Origin: Tessaracoccus massiliensis
GTDB lineage: Bacteria > Actinomycetota > Actinomycetes > Propionibacteriales > Propionibacteriaceae
DNA: 64,000 nt
Direction of reading: 5' to 3'
NCBI RefSeq assembly: GCF_000826065.2
Contig: NZ_LN623543.1
Span: 350,144-414,143, forward strand
Shown here: piece after piece, positions 7,722 to 16,865 of the stretch
Position numbering within the stretch: the stretch's first letter is position 1
Layout of the letters: each line of letters opens with the position of its first letter
Position numbers and translations under genes: made by a program
The notes under the pieces: model-generated
Seen by the model: the letters and a program-made list of their open reading frames with translations, nothing else
Told to the model about the DNA's origin: nothing
Database searches by the model: none

Positions 7722-10355
7722 TTATCGCTGTGCGGGGGACCCGAACATCACGATGTTGTTGAACACCCACTGGTTGCTCTGCGAGAAGGCGTACCCACCT
7801 TCAGGCTTCGCAGTCGCGGCGTACACCGTCGTCATGGTGTACGAGCGGCAGGCGCCCCGACCGGTGGCAGCCGTGTCGCACTCAGTGCGCCACTGACGAC
7901 CGGCCGACGTGAACTGACCGTTGTTCGTGGACCCGAGGTCGCCCAGCGGGTTGCCCTTCCACGATTCGCGGGTCATGTACGGCAGGTAGGTCAGGTTGTT
8001 GAACGCCCAACCGCTCTCACGGACGAACTGACCGTTCTCCACCTTCACCACGGTGGCCCAGATGTCGGTGCGGCACCGCTCGGTCTGCGAGTAGTCCTCG
8101 CACGTCGTCATCCACTGCCGACCGTTCAGCACATGGTTGCCCGGCAGCGTGTAGGGCGCCGAGCGGACGAACTTACCGGGGCCTGGCTGGGCCGGCGGAG
8201 TGGCCGGCGGAGGCGTCGGCGGAGTGGTCGGCGGCGTGGCCGGCGGCGTGGTGGGCGGCGTCGGCGTCGGCGTAGCCTTCGGCGTCACCGTGATCGTCAC
8301 CTCCACCGTCGTGCTCAGACCGCCGGCGTCGGTCACCGTGACCAGGACACGGTGCGCCCCGGTGACCGTCGTCGTACCCGAGATGAGGCCGTCGTCGCTG
8401 ATCGACAGCCCGGTGGGCAGCCCGGTCGCCGCGAAGGTGACCGCGGAGGCGTCGGCGGCGCGCACCTGCAGCGACAGCGCCGTGCCGGCCACGACGGAGG
8501 CGTTCTCTCCTCGGACGACCGGAGGAGTGGTGTCCTGGCCGGTGAGGTCGACGGAGAACTCACCCAGCGTGGTCCACGGGTGGGCCGGGTTCTGCGCCGA
8601 CTTCGACACCAACAGCAGATACTGCGCCTCAACCGGCTGCGTGAACGGGATCCACTGCGGCGACTGCCCACCGGGCAGTTCACCCTCGGCGACCTTCGTC
8701 CAACCGGCAGGCACAGCACCCGGGGTGCCGGTGGTGTTCGTCGCGACGGCACGGTCGTTAGTCGCGTAGAGCTCGAAACCCTTGATCTGGCCGTTGACCG
8801 CACCAGACGACACACCCTGACGCGGCGTCAGCGTCACCGCGCAGATCTCAGCCGACTCGGCCAGACCCACCACGAGCTGATGAGGATGCGGCGGCTCGGC
8901 ACCGTTCCAGCGTGTGTGCCAGAACGTTGTCGGGTTCCCGTCGATCACGTTGATCGCAGGCGCACGCTCGGCAGTGTCGTTCTGCTCGCTCGAGACCCGC
9001 ACGACCTCACTGGGCGAGGTGACGTTGGCGGTGCACGAGAAGTTCAACGGCACGCTGGTGGTGCGCTCACGCGCCTCACCTGCCCCGTCGGTCCACGACG
9101 TCACGAACTCGAGCACCTCCGCACCGGCCGGGCCCGCGCTCGGGATGCGGAAGTTCAGATTCTCCTGGGCCTGGCCGGCGAGGTTTCCGACGTCAGCGGC
9201 GTCGACGTCGACCAGCCAGCCGTCAGGCAGGACAGGGGTGACGAGGACGCTGCTCACCGCAGCGTCCTCGAGGTTGCGGACGATGACGGGCACGCGAACC
9301 GTGACGCCGGCGATCACGCGCCCGAGGGAACCGGTCGTGGCGGCGACGCCGTCGCCGACCATGGCGAAAACCGTCCCGGCCTCTTCGATCGGGTCCTGCT
9401 GCGCCACATTGGCGCCGTCGACCACGAGGGGCATGTTCGAGATGGCGTTGGAAATGGTGTAGCCACCATCGACCTGTCGGATCCACCACTTCTGCAGGTT
9501 GCCCGCCTCACGCGGGGTCGACGTGCAGGTGGTCACGATCGGCTCCTGGCCGAACGTATTGGGTGCCCGCAGGTTGAGAGAGTCGCCCTCCGCCATGGCG
9601 AGGCACGGGAAGCGCAGCGTCTCGTGGATCTCGGAGAAGAGCTGGTTCTCAGTCTTCCCCGGGCCGTAGTCGGGCCACAGCACCATCTTGCCGCCGAGGA
9701 TCTTGCCCGGCGTGGCGGAATCGTCGATGGGGCGGCCGTAGTGGGAGTGCGGCGTCCAGTTCTCGTTCCAGCGATCCTGCGCGGCGCCCCAGTTGTTGTT
9801 ACGCGTGAAGTAGGGACGGTTGTCGGTGTTGACCACGTCGCTGCCGTCGCTCAGCGTCTTCTCCATGGTGCGACCCTGGCGGTACCAGTACTCGACCATG
9901 ATGTCGTTGTCACGCTTGACGGTGTTGTCCTGGGCCGGGATGCCGTCGTTCCAGATGCGGAGGTTGGCGCCCTCAGACTTCACATGCTCGTTGATCTCGT
10001 TGATGAACCAGACCAACAGGTCGTGCTCCGTCGCGTCCGGACCGAACTTTTCACGGGCGGCCGCGATGATCTGCGGGTAGTTCTGGAAGGAACCGGAACC
10101 GAGCAGATACTCGTCGGTCCACAGCTCGTTCATCTTGTAGTAGGCCATCTCCTTGATGACCTGCTCGAACTTCTCCATCGAGATGTTCACGATGCACGCA
10201 CAGATGCCGCCGGCACGGATCGTGTAGTCACGCTCGATCATCGGGGCGTAGTCGGTCGACAGCGTGTTGGGGCCGTTGCCGAGTCGCTGACCGGGTCGGG
10301 TGAAGACTGCGTAGGCCTCGGCGGGACGCACCGTGCTCCACGTCGCCTGGGCCAG
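7722..10355 (-). pseudogene. GH20 beta-hexosaminidase-like exoenzyme, 5'-truncated, with shared C-terminal module
   Basis: An open frame runs from just after an in-frame TAG (10356-10358) to the stop near 7722. It has no signal peptide and no complete TIM barrel. In order it encodes LAQATWSTVRPAEAY (end of one GH20 domain), a second GH20 part with the catalytic-site motif LWTDEYLLGSG, FINEINEHVK, LRIWNDGIP and a WPDYGPGKT segment, an NPCBM/NEW2-like stretch, a discoidin-like (F5/8 C) domain with NVIDGNPTTFWHT, an Ig-like putative domain (LPTGLSISDDGLISGT), a Pro/Thr linker and the Cys-repeat C-terminal module (7722-8180). GH20 enzymes remove terminal HexNAc or lacto-N-biose from glycans. The reading frame is intact after the TAG, but the missing secretion signal and domain halves argue for a remnant. 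Confidence 0.8.
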
Positions 10356-10770
10356 CTAGCGCAGGGTCTCGTGGATTTCCGAGAAGAGCTGGTCAGTCTT
10401 CCCCGGGCCGTTGTCGGGCCACAGGCCATCCTGCCGCCGAGGATCGTGCCCTCGGCGGCGGCGTCAGAGATGTCGTCTCCCAGATAGCGGTGGGGCGTCC
10501 AGTTCTCGTTCCTACGATCAACCGGGTTGCCCCAGTTGTTGTTCCGGGTAAAGTAGAACGTGTTGTCGAGGTTGAGGACGTCGTGCCCGGCCGCGAGCGT
10601 GTCCTGGAAAGTGCGTCCGTGGTCGTTCCACACCTAGACGACAATGTCCCTGTCCAGCTGCACCTGGGTGGGGGCGGCGGGGATGCCGTCCTGGAAGATG
10701 CGCAGCCTCGCGCCCTGCGTCTTGACGTGGGCGTTGACCTCAGCGACGATCTCGACGTGGTGCCGCGCGA
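10356..10770 (-). pseudogene. Second GH20 catalytic fragment with nonsense and frameshift lesions
   Basis: Read on the minus strand this encodes EVNAHVKTQGARLRIFQDG, then DRDIVV, a TAG, VWNDHGRTFQDTLAAGHDV, YFTRNNNWGNPVDRRNENW and GTILGGRM. After a one-base deletion it continues in another frame as LWPDNGPGKTDQLFSEIHETLR and a TAG. It parallels the GH20 part at 9600-10010, so the ancestral enzyme seems to have carried two related GH20 modules, or two genes were fused. It abuts the pdxY fragment of the right-hand 730-bp repeat at 10770/10771. Two stops and one frameshift make it non-functional. Confidence 0.82.
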
Positions 10771-11125
10771 CGCACAGGAACTGCGCGCCCGCGGGCCGCG
10801 CGTCGTGGTGGTCACCTCCGTGGTGGGGGAGGACCTCACCGACAACGTGATGCGCATCGTCGGGGTCGACGACGCTGGAGCCTGGGTGGTCACCACGCCC
10901 GTGCTGGACCGCAAGTTCACCGGCTCCGGGGATCTCACCACCGCCATGTTCCTCGCACGGTGGCTCGAGAAGGGTGACCTGGGCGACGCACTGGGCCGCA
11001 CCGCATCGATCGTCTACTCGGTGCTGGAGGCCACCGCTAGCGCCGACCACAAAGAACTACGGCTCGTGGATGCGCAGCTCGATCTCGTCGAGCCGCGCTT
11101 CCAGTTCGAGGCCAGCCGGCTGTAG
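10771..11125 (+). pseudogene. 3' fragment of pdxY (duplicate)
   Basis: Last 118 codons of pyridoxal kinase, from AQELRARGPRVVVVTSVVG to the stop, with the frame intact and no start or upstream half. Both substitutions relative to the complete gene in this stretch are third-position, silent changes. The upstream sequence is the broken GH20 gene on the opposite strand, so nothing drives or starts this fragment. Confidence 0.93.
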
Positions 11126-11500
11126 CGAGCGGCTCCCCTCGCCGTCAGTTCTCGTCTGCGGGCTCGCCCCAGAACGTGTTGATGGAGGCGCCCAGTTTGT
11201 TGAGGCGCTGCGGGAGGTCCTCGTAGCCGCGGTTGATGACGTAGACGTCCATCAGCGTGGTGGTGCCCCTCGCAGCGAGGGCGGCCAGCAGCAGGCACAC
11301 CGCCGGACGCAGCGCCGGCGGGGATTCGATGCGGCGTCCGCGCCAACTCGTCGGCCCGATGATCAGGAGGCGGTGCGCGTCCATGAGCTGGATGTTGGCG
11401 CCCAGCTCCGAGAGCTTCTTCAGGTGGATGGCGCGGTTGTCGTAGACCCAGTCGTAGATGACGCTCTGCCCGGTGGCGGTGGCGCAGATGACCGCGAAGA
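10771..11500. repeat. 730-bp direct repeat, right copy
   Basis: Right-hand partner of 6661-7390 (726 of 730 bases identical). It contains the 3' fragment of pdxY and the 3' end of the intact MurA-like gene. The offset between copies is 4110 bp, so 3,380 bp of unrelated debris lies between them. Confidence 0.95.
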
Positions 11501-12686
11501 ACGGCAGATTGTCGATGTTCAGGCCGGGGAACGGCATGGGGTGGATCTTGTCGAGAGGCGCCTTGAGTTCCGAGGGGATCACCGTCACGTCCACGAGGCG
11601 GGTCTTGCCGTTGCGGCTGGCGTACTCCTCAGAGAACTTCAACTGCTGGCCCATCTCGTCGAGCACCGCGAACTCGACGTCGAGGAATTCGATGGGGCAG
11701 CGGCGCACCATGATCTCCGAGCGCGTGACGATGCCGGCGGTCAGGAGGCTCATCGCCTCGATGGGGTCCTCCGAGATGCTGTACTCGACGTCCTGCTCGA
11801 TGTGTTCGACACCGGTGACTGTCAGGGTGGTCGTGCCCACGCCGTCGATCTGGACGCCCAGCAGCTGCAGGTAGAAGCAGAGGTCCTGCACCATGTAGTT
11901 GCCCGATGCGTTGCGCAGCGTGGTGACCCCGGGGGTGCGGGCGGCCGCCATGAGCGCGTTCTCCGTGACCGTGTCGCCGCGCTCGATCAGGGTGATGGAG
12001 CGATGCTCCTCGGAGCGTTCGCCGACGGCGGCGTGGTAGTTGCCGTCGGTGGCCTCGACGGTCAACCCCATGCGGCTCAGCGCCGACATGTGGGGGTGGA
12101 CGGTGCGGGCGCCGAGGTCGCAGCCTCCGGAGAAGGGGAGACGGAAGTTGCAGAACTCATGCATGAGGGGGCCCAGCAGCATGAGGATCGAGCGGGTGCG
12201 CTTCGCGGCGCGCGCGTCGATGGTCTCGGGGGTGAGCTGCGCCGGGCGCCTGATCTCGAGATCGTTGTCCCCGATCCAGGTGAGGGTCACGCCGATGGAG
12301 GTGAGCACCTCCGAGATGCGGTCCACCTCCTCGATGCGGGCGATCCCACGCAGGACGGTGCGGCCGTGATTGAGGAGACTGGCACACAGGATGGCCATGG
12401 CCGCGTTCTTGGAGGTGCGCACGTCGATCTCGCCGGACAGGGTTCGCCCGCCCTCGATCTCGAAGTTGACCGTGCCCTCGGTGGCCGTCTGGATCAGCGG
12501 CATCTCCAGGGCTTCGGCGAGGCGCCCGATCATGGACAGGGAGAGGTTCTGCTGGCCGTTCTCGATCCTGTGCACTGCGCTCTGCACGGTGCCCAGTTCG
12601 GTGGCCAGTTTCTGCTGCGACCAGCCGCGGGCGGCGCGGGCGTCGCGGATCATCTGACCGATCGACTCACTCGTTGCACTCATCAT
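11145..12686 (-). CDS. HTH-fused UDP-N-acetylglucosamine 1-carboxyvinyltransferase-like protein
   Basis: A 513-residue protein with an N-terminal XRE-type helix-turn-helix (residues 8-65: IRDARAARGWSQQKLATELG, then SAVHRIENGQQNLS) fused to a MurA/EPSP-synthase-fold domain. In the MurA part the substrate Lys-Asn pair is K93-N94 (RTSKNAAM) and the PEP-reactive Cys is retained as C189 in SGGCDLGAR. MurA catalyses the first committed step of peptidoglycan synthesis. HTH-MurA fusions are known in actinobacteria beside a normal murA, and this is probably a second, regulated copy. The start is ATG 12686 (GTG 12689 and ATG 12683 are alternatives). A perfect dyad lies immediately upstream. Its 3' end is duplicated at 7035-7390. 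Confidence 0.9.
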   Translation of the reverse strand: MMSATSESIGQMIRDARAARGWSQQKLATELGTVQSAVHRIENGQQNLSLSMIGRLAEALEMPLIQTATEGTVNFEIEGGRTLSGEIDVRTSKNAAMAILCASLLNHGRTVLRGIARIEEVDRISEVLTSIGVTLTWIGDNDLEIRRPAQLTPETIDARAAKRTRSILMLLGPLMHEFCNFRLPFSGGCDLGARTVHPHMSALSRMGLTVEATDGNYHAAVGERSEEHRSITLIERGDTVTENALMAAARTPGVTTLRNASGNYMVQDLCFYLQLLGVQIDGVGTTTLTVTGVEHIEQDVEYSISEDPIEAMSLLTAGIVTRSEIMVRRCPIEFLDVEFAVLDEMGQQLKFSEEYASRNGKTRLVDVTVIPSELKAPLDKIHPMPFPGLNIDNLPFFAVICATATGQSVIYDWVYDNRAIHLKKLSELGANIQLMDAHRLLIIGPTSWRGRRIESPPALRPAVCLLLAALAARGTTTLMDVYVINRGYEDLPQRLNKLGASINTFWGEPADEN

Positions 12687-12693
12687 CACATCA

Positions 12694-12717
12694 GGTTATC
12701 TCATGGATGAGATAACC
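12694..12717. promoter_or_regulatory. Perfect inverted repeat, likely operator of the HTH-MurA gene
   Basis: Two perfect 11-base arms, GGTTATCTCAT and its complement, are separated by two G bases. The dyad sits 8 bp upstream of the HTH-MurA start and within 62 bp of the lpd start on the other side. With a DNA-binding domain fused to the gene product next door, autoregulation is the simplest reading. It could also affect lpd. Confidence 0.6.
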
Positions 12718-12778
12718 GCTGCATCAAGCTGATGACGGAGTGTCCCGGCACGCCCGCATAGACACTAGAGTGGGGTCC

Positions 12779-14179
12779 ATGAGCTCTGAATTTGACGTCG
12801 TTGTCCTCGGCGCCGGCCCCGGCGGTTACGTCGCCGCGATCCGCGCCGCCCAGCTCGGCCTGAAGGTCGGGATCATCGAGAAGCGCTACTGGGGTGGCGT
12901 GTGCCTCAACGTGGGGTGCATCCCCACCAAGTCGCTGCTGCGCAACGCGGAGTTGGCCCACATCTTCACCCACGAGGCCGACACCTACGGCATCGAGGGC
13001 GAGGTCACGTTCAACTACGGCAAGGCGTTCAAGCGCAGCCGCGCGGTGTCCGAGCGGATGACCAAGGGCATCCACTTCCTGATGAAGAAGAACAAGATCA
13101 CCGAGATCGACGGCTGGGGCACCTTCAAGGACGCCACCACGATCGAGGTGGAGAAGGACGGAGGGGAGAAGGAGACCGTCACCTTCAAGAACTGCATCAT
13201 CGCTGCCGGTGCCGTCACCCGCATGCTGCCGGGCACCGAACGCTCCGCCAACGTGGTGACCTACGAGGAGCAGATCCTGGCCGAGGAGCTGCCCGGCTCG
13301 ATCATCATCGGCGGGTCCGGAGCCATCGGCACCGAGTTCGCCTACGTGCTGAGCCAGTTCGGCGTGGACGTGACCATCGTGGAGTATCTTGACCGAATGG
13401 TGCCCACGGAGGACGCCGAGATCTCCGCCGAGCTCGCCAAGGCGTACAAGAAGCTCGGCATCAAGGTGCTCACCTCCACGAAGGTGGAGGGCATCGAGGA
13501 CACCGGCTCCGGCGTGAAGGTGACCGTCAGCCCCGCCAAGGGTGGGGACCAGGAGGTGCTCGAGGCGGACAAGTTCCTCTCCGCGATCGGTTTCGCGGCC
13601 CGCACCGAGGGCTACGGGCTGGAGAACACCGGTGTTGAACTCACCGAGCGCGGCGCCATCGCCATCGACGAGTACATGGCCACCAACGTCGACAACATCT
13701 ACGCCATCGGTGACTGCACGGCCAAGATGATGCTGGCCCACGCGGCCGAGGCGATGGGGATCGTCGCAGCGGAGAAGATCGCGGGGGAGGAGACCCACCC
13801 GATCAACTTCGACATGATCCCGCGCGCCACCTACTGCCAGCCGCAGATCGCGTCGTTCGGCTACTCGGAGGCGCAGGCCAAGGAGAAGGGCTTCGACGTG
13901 AAGGTGGCGAAGTTCCCGTTCGCCGCCAACGGCAAGGCCTGGGGCCTCGGCGACGCCACCGGCTTCGTCAAGATCGTGGCAGACGCCACCTACGGCGAGA
14001 TCCTCGGCGCCCACATGATCGGCCCCGACGTCACCGAACTGCTGCCGGAACTCACCCTGGCGCAGGCCTACGATCTGACGGCCGAGGAGGTGGCGCACAA
14101 CATCCACGCGCACCCCACGCTGTCCGAAGCGTTGAAGGAAGCCGCCCACGGCATCGCAGGCAAGATGATCAACTTCTGA
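12779..14179 (+). CDS. lpd: Dihydrolipoyl dehydrogenase
   Basis: A 466-residue FAD-disulfide oxidoreductase, the E3 component that reoxidises lipoamide in 2-oxoacid dehydrogenase complexes. The FAD motif GAGPGG is at 11-16 and the redox disulfide is C42/C47 in [13 protein letters not shown]-binding GGSGAIG, the second FAD motif YAIGDC and the C-terminal His-Glu pair in [10 protein letters not shown] are all present, and the length is normal. The start is ATG 12779 by homology to [14 protein letters not shown]. It is divergent from the HTH-MurA gene and followed by a strong hairpin. Confidence 0.96.
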   Translation: MSSEFDVVVLGAGPGGYVAAIRAAQLGLKVGIIEKRYWGGVCLNVGCIPTKSLLRNAELAHIFTHEADTYGIEGEVTFNYGKAFKRSRAVSERMTKGIHFLMKKNKITEIDGWGTFKDATTIEVEKDGGEKETVTFKNCIIAAGAVTRMLPGTERSANVVTYEEQILAEELPGSIIIGGSGAIGTEFAYVLSQFGVDVTIVEYLDRMVPTEDAEISAELAKAYKKLGIKVLTSTKVEGIEDTGSGVKVTVSPAKGGDQEVLEADKFLSAIGFAARTEGYGLENTGVELTERGAIAIDEYMATNVDNIYAIGDCTAKMMLAHAAEAMGIVAAEKIAGEETHPINFDMIPRATYCQPQIASFGYSEAQAKEKGFDVKVAKFPFAANGKAWGLGDATGFVKIVADATYGEILGAHMIGPDVTELLPELTLAQAYDLTAEEVAHNIHAHPTLSEALKEAAHGIAGKMINF

Positions 14180-14190
14180 TCCACAACCAT

Positions 14191-14228
14191 CGAGAGCCCC
14201 AGGTCGCGCGCGCGACGTGGGGCTCTCG
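14191..14228. terminator. Bidirectional hairpin between lpd and the PTS IIA gene
   Basis: Two 18-base arms with one mismatch (core CGAGAGCCCCA / TGGGGCTCTCG) close a short CG loop. It lies 11 bp past the lpd stop and 21 bp past the convergent PTS gene stop, so it can serve both. Confidence 0.8.
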
Positions 14229-14249
14229 CCGTTCATCGGAGCGGGTGGC

Positions 14250-14699
14250 TCACGCCTCGATGCGGAACAGTGCGTCACCGGCCGCCACGTCGGCGCCGAT
14301 CACAGCGCTGTCGATGGAATCCGGGGCGTGGTCCATGACGGCCACGATGACCGTCGTGGAGATTGACTCACCGGAGATGCCGTCTGGATTCCAGGCCACG
14401 ACGGGTGTCCCAGCGGCCACGGTGCTGCCTTGCGAGGCCAGCACCTCGAAGCCCTCGCCGCCCAGTTGCACGGTGTTGATGCCGATGTGGACGAGGATGC
14501 CCACGGAGCCGTCGACCAGCAGAATGAACGCGTGCGGGTTGACCTTCAGCAGCACGCCGTCCGCAGGAGCGACGACCTGGCTGCGCCCGCCGGTGGGCTC
14601 GATGCCCACTCCGGGCCCGACGACCTGCTCGCTGAACACGGGGTCGCTGACGTCGCGCATGGCGATGACGTGGCCTCCACAGGGAGCCTGAATCTCCAT
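14250..14699 (-). CDS. PTS glucose-type EIIA domain protein
   Basis: A 149-residue single-domain EIIA of the glucose family, a cytoplasmic phosphocarrier between HPr and a sugar EIIBC. The two active-site histidines are H56 (NPHAFILL) and H71 (LVHIGINTV; the phosphorylated one by homology), with the GDAL motif near the C terminus. It starts at ATG 14699 with an AAGGAG ribosome-binding site 8 bp upstream. No EIIB or EIIC gene is adjacent, so it acts in trans or as a regulatory EIIA. It is the last housekeeping gene before the accessory island. Confidence 0.9.
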   Translation of the reverse strand: MEIQAPCGGHVIAMRDVSDPVFSEQVVGPGVGIEPTGGRSQVVAPADGVLLKVNPHAFILLVDGSVGILVHIGINTVQLGGEGFEVLASQGSTVAAGTPVVAWNPDGISGESISTTVIVAVMDHAPDSIDSAVIGADVAAGDALFRIEA

Positions 14700-14719
14700 C
14701 GGATATCTCCTTAGGTATC

Positions 14720-15028
14720 GGGCCCCATCATGTCACTTGTGCCAGTTGAACCCGCCGCCGCCCCACACTCGAACCGCAGTCCGATAAGCAACATTATGAC
14801 ATCCAGAGTGTCTTGGTTGGCATCAAGCGCGGATGCGGCGGTGTCCCCTCCCAGTGATTCTTTCCTCTTTCGCACTAGACATGACCCTCTACGGAACTTA
14901 TGCTCAGTCTGACTTTATGTTTCCAAGTGAGGTGCGAACTTGGCTGTCAGGCAGCAGGCACTCCCCGCGAACGTCACAGACGCCACGCTGGCTCCACCGA
15001 CAAGCCCCCAGGCGCAGCAAGGATCCAT
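14720..15028. other. Intergenic stretch at the island edge
   Basis: Roughly 300 bp with lower GC than its surroundings and no supportable gene. The left part, to about 14900, is AT-richer and unlike the flanking genes. The right part continues the open frame of the transposase remnant, but with sequence that no longer looks like transposase. I see no terminal inverted repeats or target-site duplication. Confidence 0.4.
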
Positions 15029-15193
15029 TTCGCTGGAGGGCTGTCCCCATTCGGCGCCGCAGACGGCGTCGGCGTCGGCTGAGAGGAGGGCGTTGATCAT
15101 GTTCTGCAGGAGCTGGCGCATTATGTCTGGTGATGCTTCGGTCAGCAGGTTGCCCAGCACGCGGGCGGGGTCGACAATGTGAGGAGCGGTCAT
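15029..15193 (-). mobile_element. IS256-family (mutator) transposase remnant, N terminus only
   Basis: The first 55 residues read TAPHIVDPARVLG, then SPDIMRQLLQNMINALLSAD and AVCGAEWGQPSSE, a typical start for actinobacterial IS256-type transposases. Similarity stops after PSSE, where the family continues with an RNGYR motif; the catalytic DDE region is absent. A plausible ribosome-binding site (AAAAGGA) precedes the ATG at 15193, so this end of the element is original and the rest was deleted. Confidence 0.8.
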
Positions 15194-15344
15194 CGTGGTT
15201 GATTCCTTTTGAGAGAGCTTTGGTAGGTGAACTCGAAGGATCCCGCGGTGACCGCGCTGACGTCGTCGACGGCCACGGCCACTGTGGGGGCTACACCACT
15301 ATGAGGGACTTGACTAAACCAACTGTCACTTCACACTTCCTGTG

Positions 15345-16124
15345 TCACTTCCCTCTTGTTGTTTGGAATGTCACTGCCGATGACCCAATTGACGCCACCG
15401 GTGGGCAACTTCTGCTGCCCACCGGTGACGCCACGTGATTGACCGTCGAAGTGAATCGGCGCGGGTTCTGGCCGTCCTCGAGTGCTCGCGCCACCAGTGG
15501 TGAGACGTCGGCCAACGGGTTGCGCCAGTCAGCACGTGACGGATGGGTCACGGTGACGACCTTCAGCCCCCCTGAGGACAGATGGGTGGTGCTCCGCCAT
15601 CCGCGGTTGTTCCGCTCCACGAAATGGTCGATCTCGTGGTGGGCGCCGTACTGCCGGCGGACGAACTCACCGGTGCTCTTGCCGAAGCAGACGACGACCT
15701 GCACACCCAAGGTGCGGATGACCGCCTCGTGGAACGGCCAGCAGAGTCTGGCCAATCTCCCGAATTCCTTGGCGATGTCCGATTCGGCATGCGTCCGGGA
15801 AAATACCAGGCAGCTCGCCGGCACCTCGGTCGGCTTGAGGGACAGTTTGCGCAGCAGGTGGAGAACGTTGTGGTCGATGCGGGCGGCTGGCTTCCATGTG
15901 TGCGTGACGTAGGCGGAGTAGGCGCGGCGGGCGGCCTTGAGGTTCTGGAACTGTTGGCGAACGGTCTCGCTGCCGTCGCCGCCGGGGTTCAGGCCCAGCA
16001 GGTAGAGGGGCCGGTTGCCGGTGAACCCCTCTTCGCCTGTGTAGAAGGCGTGTCCTGGAACGTCCAGCATGGTCTCGGGGATCAGGGCAGCGAAGCGCTC
16101 CAGCCCTGTCAGGGTGTTGCTCAC
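15345..16124 (-). CDS. Uracil-DNA-glycosylase-like superfamily protein (accessory)
   Basis: A 259-residue protein starting at GTG 16124, which overlaps the stop of the upstream regulator gene (GTGA). The YLLGLNPGGDG motif (like motif 1 of the uracil-DNA-glycosylase fold), QVVVCFGKSTG in the middle and VVTVTHPSR near the end (like the motif with the catalytic-loop His) fit the UDG-like superfamily. Members excise uracil from DNA or have uncharacterised roles in mobile islands. The polar acid or Asn expected in motif 1 is not obvious, so activity is uncertain. The overlap means it is expressed with the zinc-ribbon HTH protein. It sits between an IS256 remnant and a low-GC block, which suggests acquisition. 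Confidence 0.6.
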   Translation of the reverse strand: MSNTLTGLERFAALIPETMLDVPGHAFYTGEEGFTGNRPLYLLGLNPGGDGSETVRQQFQNLKAARRAYSAYVTHTWKPAARIDHNVLHLLRKLSLKPTEVPASCLVFSRTHAESDIAKEFGRLARLCWPFHEAVIRTLGVQVVVCFGKSTGEFVRRQYGAHHEIDHFVERNNRGWRSTTHLSSGGLKVVTVTHPSRADWRNPLADVSPLVARALEDGQNPRRFTSTVNHVASPVGSRSCPPVASIGSSAVTFQTTRGK

Positions 16125-16786
16125 TTCTGCTCCTCCACTTCGTCGAGGTAGACGACTCTGAAGCGTGAAGCTGATAGCCCCTCTTCGCCGTGCTCTGTCT
16201 GAAGAATGTGCCGTACCGAATCCACAACGGCGCGGTACCACGACGCGGGGAAACCGAGATGGGTTCCGGAGCGTGGAATCATCATCACACCATCAGGTGT
16301 GGCGAGCAGCTGCTCAGCGATGGGCGCTGCGGCCAGGTGTCCTATCGCCGTGGAGATAGTGTCCATCTCGGCTTCGATCCCGTCCGGGATGGGTCGGTGT
16401 CCGTTCTCCCAGCGCTGGACTGTCTTGAGAGCCACACCGAGTCGCTCGGCAAGCCAGTCCGCACTCAGGCCGAATTGCTCGCGCCGCCTCTTGAACTCGG
16501 CAGCCGTCAGCGAATAGGGCGAGTCGCTGTGCACTGGGTGGCTTGCCGGCAACGCGCTGCGGGTAGTCGTCAGGGATGCACCGAAGTTGGACGGAAGCGC
16601 TTCGAGAGCCTCAATGATCGGCCCTTCAAACCGGACGTTCGCCAGTCCGAGTTCCTCAACGTGTTCCCGATACCTCGGATCGGAGTCAGGGAGTGACCAC
16701 CCGCAGGCACGGCACACCACCGCGTAGCTGTACGTGACCAGGGCGTCGTTCGCGCATTGCGGGCACGACACGAATTGCTTGTTCAT
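16121..16786 (-). CDS. Zinc-ribbon and helix-turn-helix regulator (YdiL/Aca2-like HTH)
   Basis: A 221-residue protein. An N-terminal zinc ribbon has Cys at 8, 11, 25 and 28 (CPQC...CRAC). A central helix-turn-helix at about 98-134 (RRREQFGLSADWLAERLGV, then TVQRWENGHRPIPD) resembles the DUF1870/YdiL/Aca2 class. The C-terminal region of about 80 residues has FPASWYRAVVDSVRHIL. The ATG at 16786 has GAGGGG upstream and is preferred over an in-frame start at 16855. An inverted repeat 61 bp upstream is a likely autoregulatory operator. The 4-bp overlap with the UDG-like gene makes a two-gene unit resembling regulator-effector or toxin-antitoxin modules. Confidence 0.7.
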   Translation of the reverse strand: MNKQFVSCPQCANDALVTYSYAVVCRACGWSLPDSDPRYREHVEELGLANVRFEGPIIEALEALPSNFGASLTTTRSALPASHPVHSDSPYSLTAAEFKRRREQFGLSADWLAERLGVALKTVQRWENGHRPIPDGIEAEMDTISTAIGHLAAAPIAEQLLATPDGVMMIPRSGTHLGFPASWYRAVVDSVRHILQTEHGEEGLSASRFRVVYLDEVEEQK

Positions 16787-16846
16787 TTGAAAATCCCCTC
16801 TGGGAGTTGGTCGTGGCCTTGTGCCGTGACCTCTAGCAAACCATAG

Positions 16847-16865
16847 CGGTCCCACGTTGGGACCG
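16847..16865. promoter_or_regulatory. Inverted repeat upstream of the zinc-ribbon HTH gene
   Basis: Perfect 8-base arms CGGTCCCA and TGGGACCG with a 3-base spacer. It is 61 bp upstream of the ATG at 16786, a promoter-proximal position. An autoregulatory site for the HTH protein is the simplest interpretation. Confidence 0.5.

Noticed and set aside
6864-10487. A 1207-codon plus-strand open frame across the repeat and the GH20 region
   Set aside because: Antisense of the GH20 remnant. Only the short SPFH-like part (7392-7610) makes sense as protein.
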